Below, in pieces: positions 1-10,088 of a stretch of DNA of 64,000 nucleotides. Position 1 is the stretch's first letter. Each line of letters opens with the position of its first letter. This DNA comes from Ruegeria lacuscaerulensis. GTDB taxonomy: Bacteria; Pseudomonadota; Alphaproteobacteria; Rhodobacterales; Rhodobacteraceae. The stretch lies in the NCBI RefSeq assembly GCF_013034685.1, contig NZ_WQGO01000003.1, positions 186,001 to 250,000 on the forward strand, in the 5' to 3' direction. Made by a program: the position numbers and the translations under genes. The notes under the pieces were generated by a model. The model saw only the letters and a list, made by a program, of their open reading frames with translations, made no database searches and had not been told where the DNA came from.

Positions 1-1248
1 TTTGGCGGGTCTTTGTCTGAAACCCATGCGCAGAAGATCTGCAAGATCATGGATATGGCGATTCAAAACGGTGCACCGGTGATCGGGATCAACGACTCGG
101 GTGGGGCGCGTATTCAGGAAGGTGTCGCCTCGTTGGCGGGTTATGCCGAGGTGTTCCAGCGCAATGTTATGGCTTCGGGTGTGGTGCCGCAGATCAGTGT
201 CATCATGGGTCCGTGCGCGGGCGGCGCAGTGTACAGCCCGGCGATGACCGACTTCATCTTTATGGTCAAAGACACGTCCTACATGTTCGTAACTGGCCCT
301 GACGTGGTGAAGACTGTCACCAATGAGGTCGTTACCGCCGAAGAACTGGGCGGCGCATCGACCCACACCAAGAAATCCTCGGTCGCTGATGGAGCATTTG
401 AAAACGACGTTGAGGCGCTGGCTGAAGTGCGCCGTCTGGTCGATTTCCTGCCGCTCAACAACCAGGAGAAACCTCCGGTCCGCCCGTTCTTTGATGAACC
501 CGACCGGATCGAGACCTCGCTGGATACCTTGATCCCGGACAATCCGAACACGCCTTACGACATGAAGGAACTGATCACCAAGGTGGCGGATGAGGGCGAC
601 TTCTACGAAATTCAGGAAGACTACGCCAAAAACATCATCACCGGTTTCATTCGCCTCGAAGGGCAGACCGTAGGTGTAGTCGCCAACCAGCCGATGGTTC
701 TGGCCGGGTGTCTGGACATCGACAGCTCGCGCAAGGCGGCGCGGTTCGTGCGGTTCTGCGATTGCTTTGAAATTCCGATCCTGACACTGGTCGATGTTCC
801 GGGCTTCTTGCCGGGTACCAGCCAGGAATATGGTGGCGTGATTAAGCACGGTGCAAAGCTGTTGTTTGCCTATGGCGAGGCCACCGTTCCAAAAGTCACG
901 GTGATTACCCGCAAAGCCTATGGCGGGGCCTATGACGTTATGGCATCCAAACACCTGCGCGGCGACTTCAACTATGCTTGGCCCACAGCCGAGATCGCGG
1001 TGATGGGTGCCAAGGGCGCGACCGAGATCATTCACCGCGCCGATCTGGGTGATGCCGAGAAAATCGCGCAACACACGCAGGATTACGAAGATCGTTTCGC
1101 CAATCCCTTTGTCGCAGCCGAGCGGGGCTTCATCGACGAGGTGATCATGCCGCAATCGACGCGACGTCGTGTTTCGCGCGCCTTCGCAAGCCTGCGGAAC
1201 AAGAAGCTTAAGAACCCGTGGAAAAAGCACGACAATATCCCTCTGTAA
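1..1248 (+). CDS. pccB: Propionyl-CoA carboxylase beta chain (5' partial)
   Basis: Carboxyltransferase subunit that moves CO2 from biotin to propionyl-CoA, giving methylmalonyl-CoA; it works as a complex with the biotin-carrying PccA encoded at 4552. The reading frame is open from base 1, so the gene begins outside the window. About 415 residues are seen of a usual length near 510, so roughly the first 90-100 are missing. Crotonase-like carboxyltransferase signatures are visible, such as [12 protein letters not shown] and, in the C-terminal half, [15 protein letters not shown] followed by [13 protein letters not shown]. These acyl-CoA carboxylase beta features, plus linkage to pccA and methylmalonyl-CoA mutase, favour propionyl-CoA over acetyl-CoA as substrate. 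A Leu codon at 13 could serve as an apparent start but lies inside the conserved domain. Confidence 0.95.
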   Translation, partial: FGGSLSETHAQKICKIMDMAIQNGAPVIGINDSGGARIQEGVASLAGYAEVFQRNVMASGVVPQISVIMGPCAGGAVYSPAMTDFIFMVKDTSYMFVTGPDVVKTVTNEVVTAEELGGASTHTKKSSVADGAFENDVEALAEVRRLVDFLPLNNQEKPPVRPFFDEPDRIETSLDTLIPDNPNTPYDMKELITKVADEGDFYEIQEDYAKNIITGFIRLEGQTVGVVANQPMVLAGCLDIDSSRKAARFVRFCDCFEIPILTLVDVPGFLPGTSQEYGGVIKHGAKLLFAYGEATVPKVTVITRKAYGGAYDVMASKHLRGDFNYAWPTAEIAVMGAKGATEIIHRADLGDAEKIAQHTQDYEDRFANPFVAAERGFIDEVIMPQSTRRRVSRAFASLRNKKLKNPWKKHDNIPL

Positions 1249-1255
1249 CAGAGGG
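1239..1255 (+). other. Small hairpin enclosing the pccB stop codon
   Basis: A perfect 7-bp inverted repeat, CCCTCTG and CAGAGGG, has the TAA stop of pccB as its three-base loop. No T-run follows, so I do not call it an intrinsic terminator. It may mark the mRNA 3' end or slow decay; that role is inference. Confidence 0.4.
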
Positions 1256-1360
1256 CTGGTTTCGGTATGCGCGATGAATCGCCGAAATTCACGCGCTGCC
1301 GGCCAATGTCACATAACTTTTACAATGGGCCAAGTTTGACTCTGAGTGCAAAGCTGATAC

Positions 1361-1846
1361 ATGGATACCCTTATCAGAAATAGAAAAGCGCGGGCCAAAA
1401 GCCATGCGCGCGCAATCCCGGAGAGAGGAGCTCACCTTTGGTGGGTCCGGGATTGCGCCTTAACTCTGTTTTTCCTGAATATTACTTTGCCTGCGGTTGC
1501 TGAAACGCCCCCTCAGTTGCCCGTGCCGTCCGGTCAACCCGTTCATCTGACCCAAGTTCTGTTGGATGAAAATCCGGGCGAACTGTGGCTGCGCTTTCGC
1601 TTTGTGGCGCCCAAGATCGGATCAGATGTTGGTCGTATTGGGTATGACGTCGCCTCGGTGGACATGCAACATCTGTGCCAAACGCTGGCTGTCGCCTATG
1701 TCGCCGAATACGATTTGAATCCTGCGCGCGTGGTGATTTCGCTGTCGGACCGGCCGACCGAGTTTGGGCAGACCGAGCCTGATGCCACGCAGTTTTTCGA
1801 AGCCTACCGGTTGGAGCAATCGCAGTGTATCTGGGAGGGGCTCTGA
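1361..1846 (+). CDS. DUF6497-like exported protein
   Basis: Conserved protein of unknown function, 161 aa, resembling the DUF6497 family of Rhodobacterales. A hydrophobic stretch at about residues 33-48 (CALTLFFLNITLPAVA) followed by ETPPQ looks like a signal peptide, so the mature part is probably periplasmic. It has two conserved Cys in the mature region (HLC and QCIW). The start is uncertain: ATG 1361 is the only in-frame start codon but has no clear ribosome site and gives an unusually long N-terminal region, while a good Shine-Dalgarno sequence (AGAGGAG) lies near 1422. It is followed 2 nt later by the small gene at 1849, suggesting one transcript with the next two genes. Confidence 0.7.
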   Translation: MDTLIRNRKARAKSHARAIPERGAHLWWVRDCALTLFFLNITLPAVAETPPQLPVPSGQPVHLTQVLLDENPGELWLRFRFVAPKIGSDVGRIGYDVASVDMQHLCQTLAVAYVAEYDLNPARVVISLSDRPTEFGQTEPDATQFFEAYRLEQSQCIWEGL

Positions 1847-1848
1847 CC

Positions 1849-1989
1849 ATGAATGCTGATTTTCAGACGGACAGAGCGTTTCTGACCAGCCATGCAGCTT
1901 TGGAGGCGTGCGATATGACCTCGTCCATCAACGGATGTGATTTTCTTTTCCCGGAAGGCACTAATGCCAGCGGGGTGGCGATATGCTGA
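1849..1989 (+). CDS. Possible 46-aa small protein
   Basis: Short open frame starting 2 nt after the DUF6497 stop, with GGAGGGG at 1834-1840 at good spacing before ATG 1849. Its stop overlaps the next start (ATGCTGA), which is typical of translational coupling. The product has four Cys and no membrane segment or recognised domain. It may be a real small protein or only a coupling leader for the gene at 1983; coding status is inferred from position and ribosome site alone. Confidence 0.4.
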   Translation: MNADFQTDRAFLTSHAALEACDMTSSINGCDFLFPEGTNASGVAIC

Positions 1990-2336
1990 AGCATCGCGGA
2001 TTTCCGGGGCGCCTTGCCGGAACAGATTTTCAATTCACCATTCGCCGCGCCAACCCCAAGGGGGTAACGCCCCTGACCCGGCGCGAGCGCTTTCGGGATC
2101 GTAAACCAGCCGACCGGCGCGCCGATGCGGGTTTTATGGAGGCGCTATGGCAGCACTTCGGGGATCAACCATTTGAGCGTGGCAATCTGGATGCCGGCCG
2201 CCTGAGCTGGTTGTTCGAACGCGAGGTCGTTCCGGCCGAGGACCCGTTTGATCCTGCCAGCTATGATGCGCTTTTGGTGATTGATCTGGATGTGGCCAAG
2301 ATGTCCTTTCCCGACATCTTTGACGGACTGCGCTAA
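1983..2336 (+). CDS. Conserved hypothetical protein, 117 aa
   Basis: I do not recognise a characterised family. The protein is soluble: a basic first half rich in Arg (residues 1-50) and an acidic C-terminal half (PASYDALLVIDLDVAKM). There is no signal peptide or membrane helix. The start overlaps the stop of the preceding 46-aa frame by 7 nt, so it is probably translated from the same mRNA as 1361-1989. Genes of this kind often sit between pccB and pccA in roseobacters, but a role in propionate metabolism is only inferred from position. Confidence 0.65.
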   Translation: MLKHRGFPGRLAGTDFQFTIRRANPKGVTPLTRRERFRDRKPADRRADAGFMEALWQHFGDQPFERGNLDAGRLSWLFEREVVPAEDPFDPASYDALLVIDLDVAKMSFPDIFDGLR

Positions 2337-2380
2337 GCGTGCTTGCTGAGGTCGCATATCCTTCACGGGTGTTTCCCAAT

Positions 2381-2413
2381 GGGAAAACCCTGCCCCGCAG
2401 TGGGGGGCAGGGT
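2381..2413 (-). terminator. Intrinsic terminator of the porin gene
   Basis: On the minus strand a 10-bp stem (ACCCTGCCCC / GGGGCAGGGT, 2404-2413 and 2387-2396) with a 7-nt loop is followed by TTTT. It lies just after the porin stop at 2426 and separates it from the convergent gene ending at 2336. Confidence 0.8.
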
Positions 2414-2425
2414 CGTGATATGCGA

Positions 2426-3583
2426 TCAGAAGTTCAACTGCGCCGCAACCTGAACGCGGCTACCGTCAAAGTCCTCACCCGAGATTACGTCGTTCCGCTC
2501 GCCGTAGATGTATTCAGCGCTCAGAGTCAGAGTCTCGGTTGCCTGATAGAAAGCATTGACGTGGATCGTCTCCAGTTCGGTGAAGGCCAGATCGCCAGTC
2601 GAGGTGGCAAGGTCATAGTCTTCGTAACCGTAGGCGATACCAACGTTCCACTTGTCGTTGACTTGCTGACGCAGTTCAACGGTGAAACCGTCGACATCGT
2701 TGGCTTCACCGCCAACGACCGGATCACCCAAGCCGATCAGCCACGGACCCAGCGCCTGACCAGTCACGTAGTTGACCTGGAACAGACCGCCTTCCCACAA
2801 ACGAGCAGAACCAGACAGGGTCACGCCCCACTGGTCGACTTCGTTGAGGCCGCCGCCGTCTTGCGCGCGACCGTAAAGGCCGGCAATGCGTCCGATGTAT
2901 TTGCCGTCATTGTATTCAGCCGACGCGGTGAAGACCGGATCATCAGAGTTCGATCCGCCGACGTTTTCTTCGATTGCGAAAGCGATATCGGTGTTTTCGA
3001 CCGAGGTGACAGTATAACGGATCTGCGGAACACGGGCAAAGGCGATACCGACGGGACCGTTAAATTCGACCGAGGTCGGATAGGTGTCCAGCGGCTGGAA
3101 GTTGGTCCAGAACTGGCCAATCAACCATGCGTCACCAATGCGGATGTTGGCGTGACGCAGGCGCAGTTCAGCAGCACCGCCGCCTGCAAACAGGTCAAGT
3201 TCCAACTGCCCGCCAATGTCTCCAATGGCGCTGGGCGTGCTGGTCAGCAGTCCAATCCGCGACTGGCGAACAGTCGCACCAAAAGTGCCGCTGGTTGCCG
3301 TCGAAGGTTCACCGATGACGTTCACGAAAGCGGTGTCGCCTTGATCAAAGTCGAAGTCATAAAAGAAGTCGGCTTTGACATAGCCGTAGACGTCCAGCGT
3401 CGTATTCCCGATCCTGAATTCACCGGGGGTCGCGTTCGGTCCCTGAGATTCCAAGGCTTCGATCCGAAGGCGCAGTTCCTCCAGTTCGGCCTGCGTATTC
3501 GCATCCTGGGCATAAGCAAGCGTGCCAGTCACACTGAGCGCAGTGGCAGCGAGCAGAGATGCCGTTTTTCTCTTTGTAATCAT
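2426..3583 (-). CDS. Outer-membrane porin (DcaP-like)
   Basis: Predicted trimeric beta-barrel porin for small anionic or general solutes. The start was set at 3583, 36 nt inside the longest frame, because it begins a clean signal peptide (MITKRKTASLLAATALSVTGTLAYA) and has AAGGA about 8 nt upstream. The mature N-terminus has a short heptad-like segment (AELEELRLRIEALESQ), the coiled-coil stalk typical of DcaP-type porins. A run of alternating beta-strand-like segments follows, ending in Phe (AAQLNF), the C-terminal signal for the BAM complex. It is encoded opposite to the pcc genes; a role in carboxylate uptake is possible but not shown. Confidence 0.85.
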   Translation of the reverse strand: MITKRKTASLLAATALSVTGTLAYAQDANTQAELEELRLRIEALESQGPNATPGEFRIGNTTLDVYGYVKADFFYDFDFDQGDTAFVNVIGEPSTATSGTFGATVRQSRIGLLTSTPSAIGDIGGQLELDLFAGGGAAELRLRHANIRIGDAWLIGQFWTNFQPLDTYPTSVEFNGPVGIAFARVPQIRYTVTSVENTDIAFAIEENVGGSNSDDPVFTASAEYNDGKYIGRIAGLYGRAQDGGGLNEVDQWGVTLSGSARLWEGGLFQVNYVTGQALGPWLIGLGDPVVGGEANDVDGFTVELRQQVNDKWNVGIAYGYEDYDLATSTGDLAFTELETIHVNAFYQATETLTLSAEYIYGERNDVISGEDFDGSRVQVAAQLNF

Positions 3584-3978
3584 TTGGATGTTTCCTTGTG
3601 TGCGAGTGTGCACGCGCAACCTTCCACGGCTGCGAAATTCTTGGAAATCACGAGATCGGGACTGCAGAGCGTAAATTTCTCAAGAAAAAGTGCTCCGAAA
3701 AACGCTCGATTTCACACGCGTGTGAAGCCTGTATTTAAAACGTGGAATACAAGGGATTTTGACGTTCACATTGCGGTGGCGAAAAGTGATGCTGCACTTG
3801 CAAAGTATCTCATTTCGATAGTAAATCGTAACGAATTTGTGACGCTTTTGGGCCCAGTTCTTCATGAAGGCGTGAGAATCGGTATAGGCGCTTATTTGCG
3901 CGGCGTTTTCGGGAATGGGCAGATTCCAGCCGGAAACCGTGTGCCTCGTGGATCGCAGTTTTCACGTGCAACTTCACC

Positions 3979-4098
3979 GTGCATGTTGAGCGGGCCGTGC
4001 GGCTCTACTTTGCCTGCGTCGCACATGCACCTACTATTCCGTACCCCTTCCTACCGCGGGCAGGCTTGTGAGTTACACAAAACCCTGCCCGCGTTTTT
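3979..4098 (+). ncRNA. Candidate small RNA upstream of the porin
   Basis: No protein gene fits this part of the 650-bp gap, yet a strong plus-strand intrinsic terminator sits here with nothing upstream to terminate. The stretch folds plausibly as: an 8-bp stem GTGCATGT (3979-3986) with ACATGCAC (4023-4030) enclosing a smaller GAGC/GCTC hairpin; a single-stranded pyrimidine-rich segment at about 4031-4053 containing ACCCCTTCCT, which could pair with a Shine-Dalgarno sequence; then the terminator. The 5' end and promoter are not identified. It is divergent from the porin gene, so a porin-regulating RNA is one possibility. Base 3584 to 3978 shows only AT-richer sequence, presumably the porin promoter. 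Confidence 0.5.
4055..4098 (+). terminator. Strong intrinsic terminator
   Basis: A 10-bp stem CGCGGGCAGG (4055-4064) / CCTGCCCGCG (4084-4093) is extended inward by TTGTG/CACAA and followed by TTTTT. It is oriented on the plus strand and ends the candidate RNA described above. Confidence 0.75.
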
Positions 4099-4233
4099 CT
4101 TTGTCCATGAATCGGTTCTAGGACGGCAAAAAGCTGCGCATATTCTGCAATTTTCCCTGGTGTTATTGAATATCACTCCGCAAATCCGACATCAGCGTTC
4201 GAATGCAGTAAAAATTCTGAAGGGGCAGACATC

Positions 4234-4437
4234 ATGCAATTCTCGAAACTGGCACTGGCGCTGGCCGTCTGCGGGGGCCTGTCGGCCTGCGGCGACAACT
4301 TTGGCGAACAGGCGCTGTTCGGCGGCGGCGCGGGGGCGCTGGGTGCCGCCGTTCTCAACGCGGACCCCATCGTGGGCGCAGCCGTCGGGGCCGCTGGCAA
4401 CGTCTTGTATTGCAAAACGCAAAACAACTGTAGGTAA
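4234..4437 (+). CDS. Small lipoprotein, 67 aa
   Basis: Short precursor with an n-region, a hydrophobic core and a lipobox LSAC at residues 16-19, so Cys19 is expected to be lipidated. The mature part is glycine/alanine rich (FGGGAGALGAAV, VGAAVGAAGN), resembling a glycine-zipper segment, with one further Cys near the end. The function is unknown. AAGGGGC precedes the ATG at good spacing. It lies directly before pccA but is separated from it by a strong terminator hairpin. Confidence 0.75.
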   Translation: MQFSKLALALAVCGGLSACGDNFGEQALFGGGAGALGAAVLNADPIVGAAVGAAGNVLYCKTQNNCR

Positions 4438-4479
4438 AGAAATCAACGGGGCGCGTGCCGCCTCGACCGTCATCGCGCG

Positions 4480-4518
4480 AAACGCCGTCGTGGGGTCTAT
4501 GCCCCGCGGCGGCGTTTT
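4480..4518 (+). terminator. Intrinsic terminator between lipoprotein gene and pccA
   Basis: A 16-bp stem (AAACGCCGTCGTGGGG at 4480-4495 with CCCCGCGGCGGCGTTT at 4502-4517, two G-T pairs) with a 6-nt loop runs into TTTT. Only 33 bp separate it from the pccA start, which leaves little room for a promoter. pccA may therefore depend on read-through or on a promoter overlapping this hairpin. Confidence 0.8.
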
Positions 4519-4551
4519 GCGTTTCTCAAACATCAAGACAAAGGACGTTCC

Positions 4552-6597
4552 ATGTTCAACAAGATCCTGATCGCCAACCGGGGCGAGATCGCATGTCGGG
4601 TCATTAAGACCGCGCGCAAAATGGGGATTGGCACCGTCGCCATCTACTCGGACGCGGACCGCAACGCGCTTCATGTGTCGATGGCGGATGAGGCCGTGCA
4701 TATCGGCCCGCCCCCCGCGAACCAGTCCTATATCGTGATTGACAAGGTGATGGACGCGATCCGCCAAAGCGGCGCACAGGCCGTGCATCCCGGTTACGGC
4801 TTCCTGTCTGAAAACGCCAAGTTCGCCGAGGCGCTTGAGGCCGAAGGCGTGGCTTTTGTCGGCCCTCCGGTCGGTGCGATTGAAAGTATGGGTGACAAGA
4901 TCACCTCGAAGAAGATCGCGCAGGACGCGGGCGTGTCGACGGTGCCGGGTTATATGGGCCTGATCGAGGATGCCGATGAGGCCGTGAAGATTTCCAACGA
5001 CATAGGCTATCCAGTAATGATCAAGGCCAGCGCTGGTGGCGGTGGCAAAGGCATGCGCATCGCGTGGAATGATGAAGAAGCGCGCGAGGGCTTTCAATCG
5101 TCCAAGAACGAGGCTGCGAATTCCTTTGGCGATGACCGGATTTTCATCGAAAAATTTGTGACCCAGCCGCGCCATATCGAGATTCAGGTTCTGTGCGACA
5201 GCCACGGCAACGGTATCTATCTGGGCGAACGTGAATGCTCGATCCAACGCCGGAACCAGAAGGTTGTGGAAGAAGCCCCGTCGCCGTTCCTTGACCCGGA
5301 AACGCGTAAGGCGATGGGCGAACAGGCGGTCGCATTGGCCAAGGCCGTGAACTATGCCAGCGCCGGGACCGTCGAGTTCATCGTGGATGGGGAAAAGAAT
5401 TTCTACTTCCTTGAGATGAACACCCGCCTTCAGGTGGAACACCCTGTGACCGAGTTGATCACCGGCGTCGATCTGGTCGAACAGATGATCCGCGTGGCCG
5501 CAGGCGAAAAGCTGTCGATCACCCAAGACGACGTAGCTCTGACCGGCTGGGCCATTGAAAACCGCCTGTATGCCGAGGACCCGTATCGCGGTTTCCTACC
5601 CTCGATTGGGCGGTTGACCCGTTATCGTCCTCCGGCTGAAACGGCGGCTGGCCCTATGCTGGTGAACGGTAAATGGCAGGGGGATGCACCCCAAGGGGCG
5701 TGGGCAGTGCGTAATGATACCGGCGTCTATGAAGGTGGCGAGATCAGCATGTACTACGACCCGATGATCGCCAAACTGTGCACCTGGGCCCCGACTCGTG
5801 ATCAAGCGATCGAGGCGATGCGTGTGGCGCTCGACAGTTTCGAGGTCGAGGGCATTGGTCACAACCTGCCATTCCTGTCAGCGGTGATGGATCATCCCAA
5901 ATTCATCAGTGGCGACATGACCACCGCTTTCATCGCCGAAGAATATCCCGACGGTTTTGAAGGCGTCACCCTGCCAGAAGAAGACCTGCGCCGTATCGCA
6001 GCGTCTTGCGCGGCCATGTACCGTGTCGCTGAAATTCGTCGCACCCGCGTCTCGGGCCGTATGGACAACCACGAGCGCAAGGTCGGCGCGCATTGGAATG
6101 TTGCGCTGCAGGGTCAGGAGTTCGACGTCAGGATCGAAGCGGATAAAGAGGGCGCGACGGTTGCCTTCTCGGACGGCACGAGCCTGCGGATTGCCTCGGA
6201 TTGGACACCGGGCGACCAACTGGCTGTTTTGGATGTCGACGGAGAGTCGCTGGTCATGAAGGTCGGCAAAATTTCGGGTGGGTTCCGTATCCGCAACCGG
6301 GGTGCAGACCTGAAGGTGCATGTCCGCCGTCCGCGTCAGGCGGAACTGGCCAAGTTGATGCCCGAGAAACTGCCGCCAGATACTTCGAAAATGCTGCTCT
6401 GCCCGATGCCCGGCCTGATCGTGAAGATCGACGTCGAAGTGGGGCAAGAAGTACAGGAAGGTCAGGCGCTGTGCACCGTCGAGGCGATGAAGATGGAAAA
6501 CATTCTGCGCGCCGAGAAAAAAGGCGTGGTCGCCAAGATCAACGCGGGCCCTGGTGACAGCCTTGCCGTGGACGATGTGATCATCGAGTTCGAATGA
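4552..6597 (+). CDS. pccA: Propionyl-CoA carboxylase alpha chain (biotin-containing)
   Basis: Biotin carboxylase plus biotin carrier subunit; it carboxylates its own biotin using ATP and bicarbonate and hands CO2 to PccB. Domains: biotin carboxylase N-terminal (MFNKILIANRGEIACRV, residues 1-110), ATP-grasp (about 115-330, with KASAGGGGKGM and EMNTRLQVEHPVTE), C-terminal BC domain (about 335-445), a BT linker domain, and the biotinyl domain at 610-681. The biotin-accepting Lys is Lys647 in AMKMEN. The length of 681 aa is normal for the family. Start ATG 4552 is preceded by AAAGGACG. No promoter is obvious between it and the terminator at 4480-4518. Confidence 0.97.
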   Translation: MFNKILIANRGEIACRVIKTARKMGIGTVAIYSDADRNALHVSMADEAVHIGPPPANQSYIVIDKVMDAIRQSGAQAVHPGYGFLSENAKFAEALEAEGVAFVGPPVGAIESMGDKITSKKIAQDAGVSTVPGYMGLIEDADEAVKISNDIGYPVMIKASAGGGGKGMRIAWNDEEAREGFQSSKNEAANSFGDDRIFIEKFVTQPRHIEIQVLCDSHGNGIYLGERECSIQRRNQKVVEEAPSPFLDPETRKAMGEQAVALAKAVNYASAGTVEFIVDGEKNFYFLEMNTRLQVEHPVTELITGVDLVEQMIRVAAGEKLSITQDDVALTGWAIENRLYAEDPYRGFLPSIGRLTRYRPPAETAAGPMLVNGKWQGDAPQGAWAVRNDTGVYEGGEISMYYDPMIAKLCTWAPTRDQAIEAMRVALDSFEVEGIGHNLPFLSAVMDHPKFISGDMTTAFIAEEYPDGFEGVTLPEEDLRRIAASCAAMYRVAEIRRTRVSGRMDNHERKVGAHWNVALQGQEFDVRIEADKEGATVAFSDGTSLRIASDWTPGDQLAVLDVDGESLVMKVGKISGGFRIRNRGADLKVHVRRPRQAELAKLMPEKLPPDTSKMLLCPMPGLIVKIDVEVGQEVQEGQALCTVEAMKMENILRAEKKGVVAKINAGPGDSLAVDDVIIEFE

Positions 6598-6631
6598 TCA
6601 TGAGCGCGCTATTGTCATATCCCTATGACGT

Positions 6632-6650
6632 CCCGGCGTTCTGCGCCGGG
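6632..6650. other. GC-rich hairpin after pccA
   Basis: A 7-bp inverted repeat CCCGGCG / CGCCGGG with a 5-nt loop lies between the convergent ends of pccA and the DUF4174 gene. It lacks a T-run on either strand, so it is a possible but unproven end signal for either transcript. Confidence 0.35.
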
Positions 6651-6673
6651 AACTTGGGGCGTGGCGAAGGCGC

Positions 6674-7120
6674 TCAACCGCCCTCGCGCCGTTCGCGAAT
6701 CTCGCGTTCGCGCAGGGGGGTTTTGTCGATGGATCGGCCAATCTCACGCACGCTCCAAGGGGACGGTTTGCGCAGTTTCACCACGCCGTCCTTGTCGACA
6801 AACACCATCTGGAACCCGCGCGGGCGCAATTGCGAGCGGATCGGGGACCGGTCAGACGGGTCCGTGTCGGTGATGACAATCACATCGCGATCACGCATCG
6901 CGGCTTCGCCTTCGACCAGCATGTCGATCTGTTGCTGGAATCGCGGATCGGCGGGGGTATCGGCAAAGACGATGATGGGCCGGTTGACCCACAGAAACTC
7001 GGACAGTTCGCTGTCGCCTGCGGGTCGAACAAACTCATCTTCCGCAGGTGTGGACCCATCGGCCGCCATCGCAGCCAGCGGGATTAGTGCCGAGAAAACA
7101 AGGGCAAGCGTGCGTGTCAT
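6674..7120 (-). CDS. DUF4174-containing periplasmic protein
   Basis: The start at 7120 was chosen because AGGAGG stands 4-9 nt upstream and a signal peptide follows (MTRTLALVFSALIPLAAMA). The mature domain (about residues 45-145) has a thioredoxin-fold-like pattern typical of DUF4174: FLWVNRPIIVFADTPADPRF near its start, VIVITDTDPSDRSPIR in the middle, and FQMVFVDKDGVVKLRKP near the end. There is no CxxC motif, so it is unlikely to be a redox thioredoxin. The function is unknown. It is convergent with pccA. Confidence 0.8.
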   Translation of the reverse strand: MTRTLALVFSALIPLAAMAADGSTPAEDEFVRPAGDSELSEFLWVNRPIIVFADTPADPRFQQQIDMLVEGEAAMRDRDVIVITDTDPSDRSPIRSQLRPRGFQMVFVDKDGVVKLRKPSPWSVREIGRSIDKTPLREREIRERREGG

Positions 7121-7288
7121 GGGGCCTCCTGTTCCATTGAATATAGCTGCTGCTTTGACGAATGCGACCGGCGATTTGCCCGGATCGCTCAAAATTTCGC
7201 GCTTTGACCGGCTTGGCGGGGCAGGGTGCAGCACAACACCGCGGTGGCCTCAGCCCGCCGTGATCCGAATTGACGAGAGGAAATCGAC

Positions 7289-9415
<2,127 letters not shown>

Positions 9416-9420
9416 ACTGA

Positions 9421-9475
9421 GATTTTTCGTCGAAAAATCTTATGCTAGAAAGTCTTCGATGAAGACTTTCTAGCA
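9421..9475. repeat. Two adjacent inverted repeats after the mutase gene
   Basis: The first is GATTTTTC-GTC-GAAAAATC (9421-9439). The second has perfect 15-bp arms (9443-9457 and 9461-9475: TGCTAGAAAGTCTTC / GAAGACTTTCTAGCA) around a GAT loop. Neither is followed by a usable T-run, so they are not ordinary terminators. They start 5 bp after the stop and end 10 bp before the next start. A dispersed palindromic repeat or mRNA-stability element is plausible. Confidence 0.7.
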
Positions 9476-9485
9476 GGGGGCACCT

Positions 9486-10088
9486 ATGCAACTGGATCAT
9501 CTGGCCGTGGCGGGCGAGAGTTTGGAAGAGGCCACGGCCTATATTGAACGAGCGCTTGGCGTCGCCCTGCAGGAAGGTGGCAAACACGAGGCGTTTGGAA
9601 CGCATAACCGGCTACTAGGCTTGGCCGAAGGGCTGTATCTGGAAGCAATCGCTGTCGATCCCGATGCTCCCAACCTTGAACGTACACGTTGGTTCGATCT
9701 GGACCGGTTTCAGGGAACCCCGCGCCTGTCCAATTGGATTTGCCGCGTCCCCAGTATCGGAGCGGCACTGGATATGTTCCCCGATGGTGTCGGGCAACCC
9801 ATTGATCTGGCCCGAGGCGCCCTGCGGTGGCAGATGGCAGTTCCGCCCAGCGGGCGTTTGCCGTTCGACAACCTGTTTCCTGCGCTTATCCAGTGGCAGG
9901 GAGACCTGCACCCAGCCCGGATGTTGCAACATAGTGGTTGTCAGCTGAGGCGGTTGGTGGTCATGCATCCCGAAGGGTTGGAACTTGCAAAACTGGTGGG
10001 CCAAATGGATCGCGTGGTGTTTGATACCGGCCCCGCCGCGCTGAAGGCCGAGTTTGAGACGCCGCATGGCCTGCGCGTGCTGGAATGA
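9486..10088 (+). CDS. Glyoxalase-like (VOC superfamily) protein
   Basis: A 200-aa cytosolic protein resembling the Glyoxalase_3 / VOC group. It opens with MQLDHLAVAGESLEEATAYIERALG, where the early His is a possible metal ligand; HNRLLGL and YLEAIAV fit the paired beta-alpha-beta-beta-beta fold. The substrate is unknown; such proteins are usually metal-dependent lyases, dioxygenases or isomerases. ATG 9486 follows AGGGGGCACCT. It overlaps the next gene by 4 nt (ATGA), so the two are probably coupled. Confidence 0.75.
   Translation: MQLDHLAVAGESLEEATAYIERALGVALQEGGKHEAFGTHNRLLGLAEGLYLEAIAVDPDAPNLERTRWFDLDRFQGTPRLSNWICRVPSIGAALDMFPDGVGQPIDLARGALRWQMAVPPSGRLPFDNLFPALIQWQGDLHPARMLQHSGCQLRRLVVMHPEGLELAKLVGQMDRVVFDTGPAALKAEFETPHGLRVLE

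Noticed and set aside
2339-4570. Very long plus-strand open frame (743 codons) opposite the porin
   Set aside because: It is the antisense shadow of a GC-rich gene; the minus-strand porin has a signal peptide, beta-barrel pattern, ribosome site and terminator, while the plus-strand product has no recognisable domain.
4192-5526. Long minus-strand frame over pccA
   Set aside because: pccA on the plus strand has full domain structure; the minus frame is rich in His/Arg/Gly typical of codon-bias shadows.
7121-7288. PccR-type TTTGCAAA operator before the mutase gene
   Set aside because: I looked for paired TTTGCAAA sites known from Rhodobacter propionate genes; only unrelated partial matches were found in this gap.
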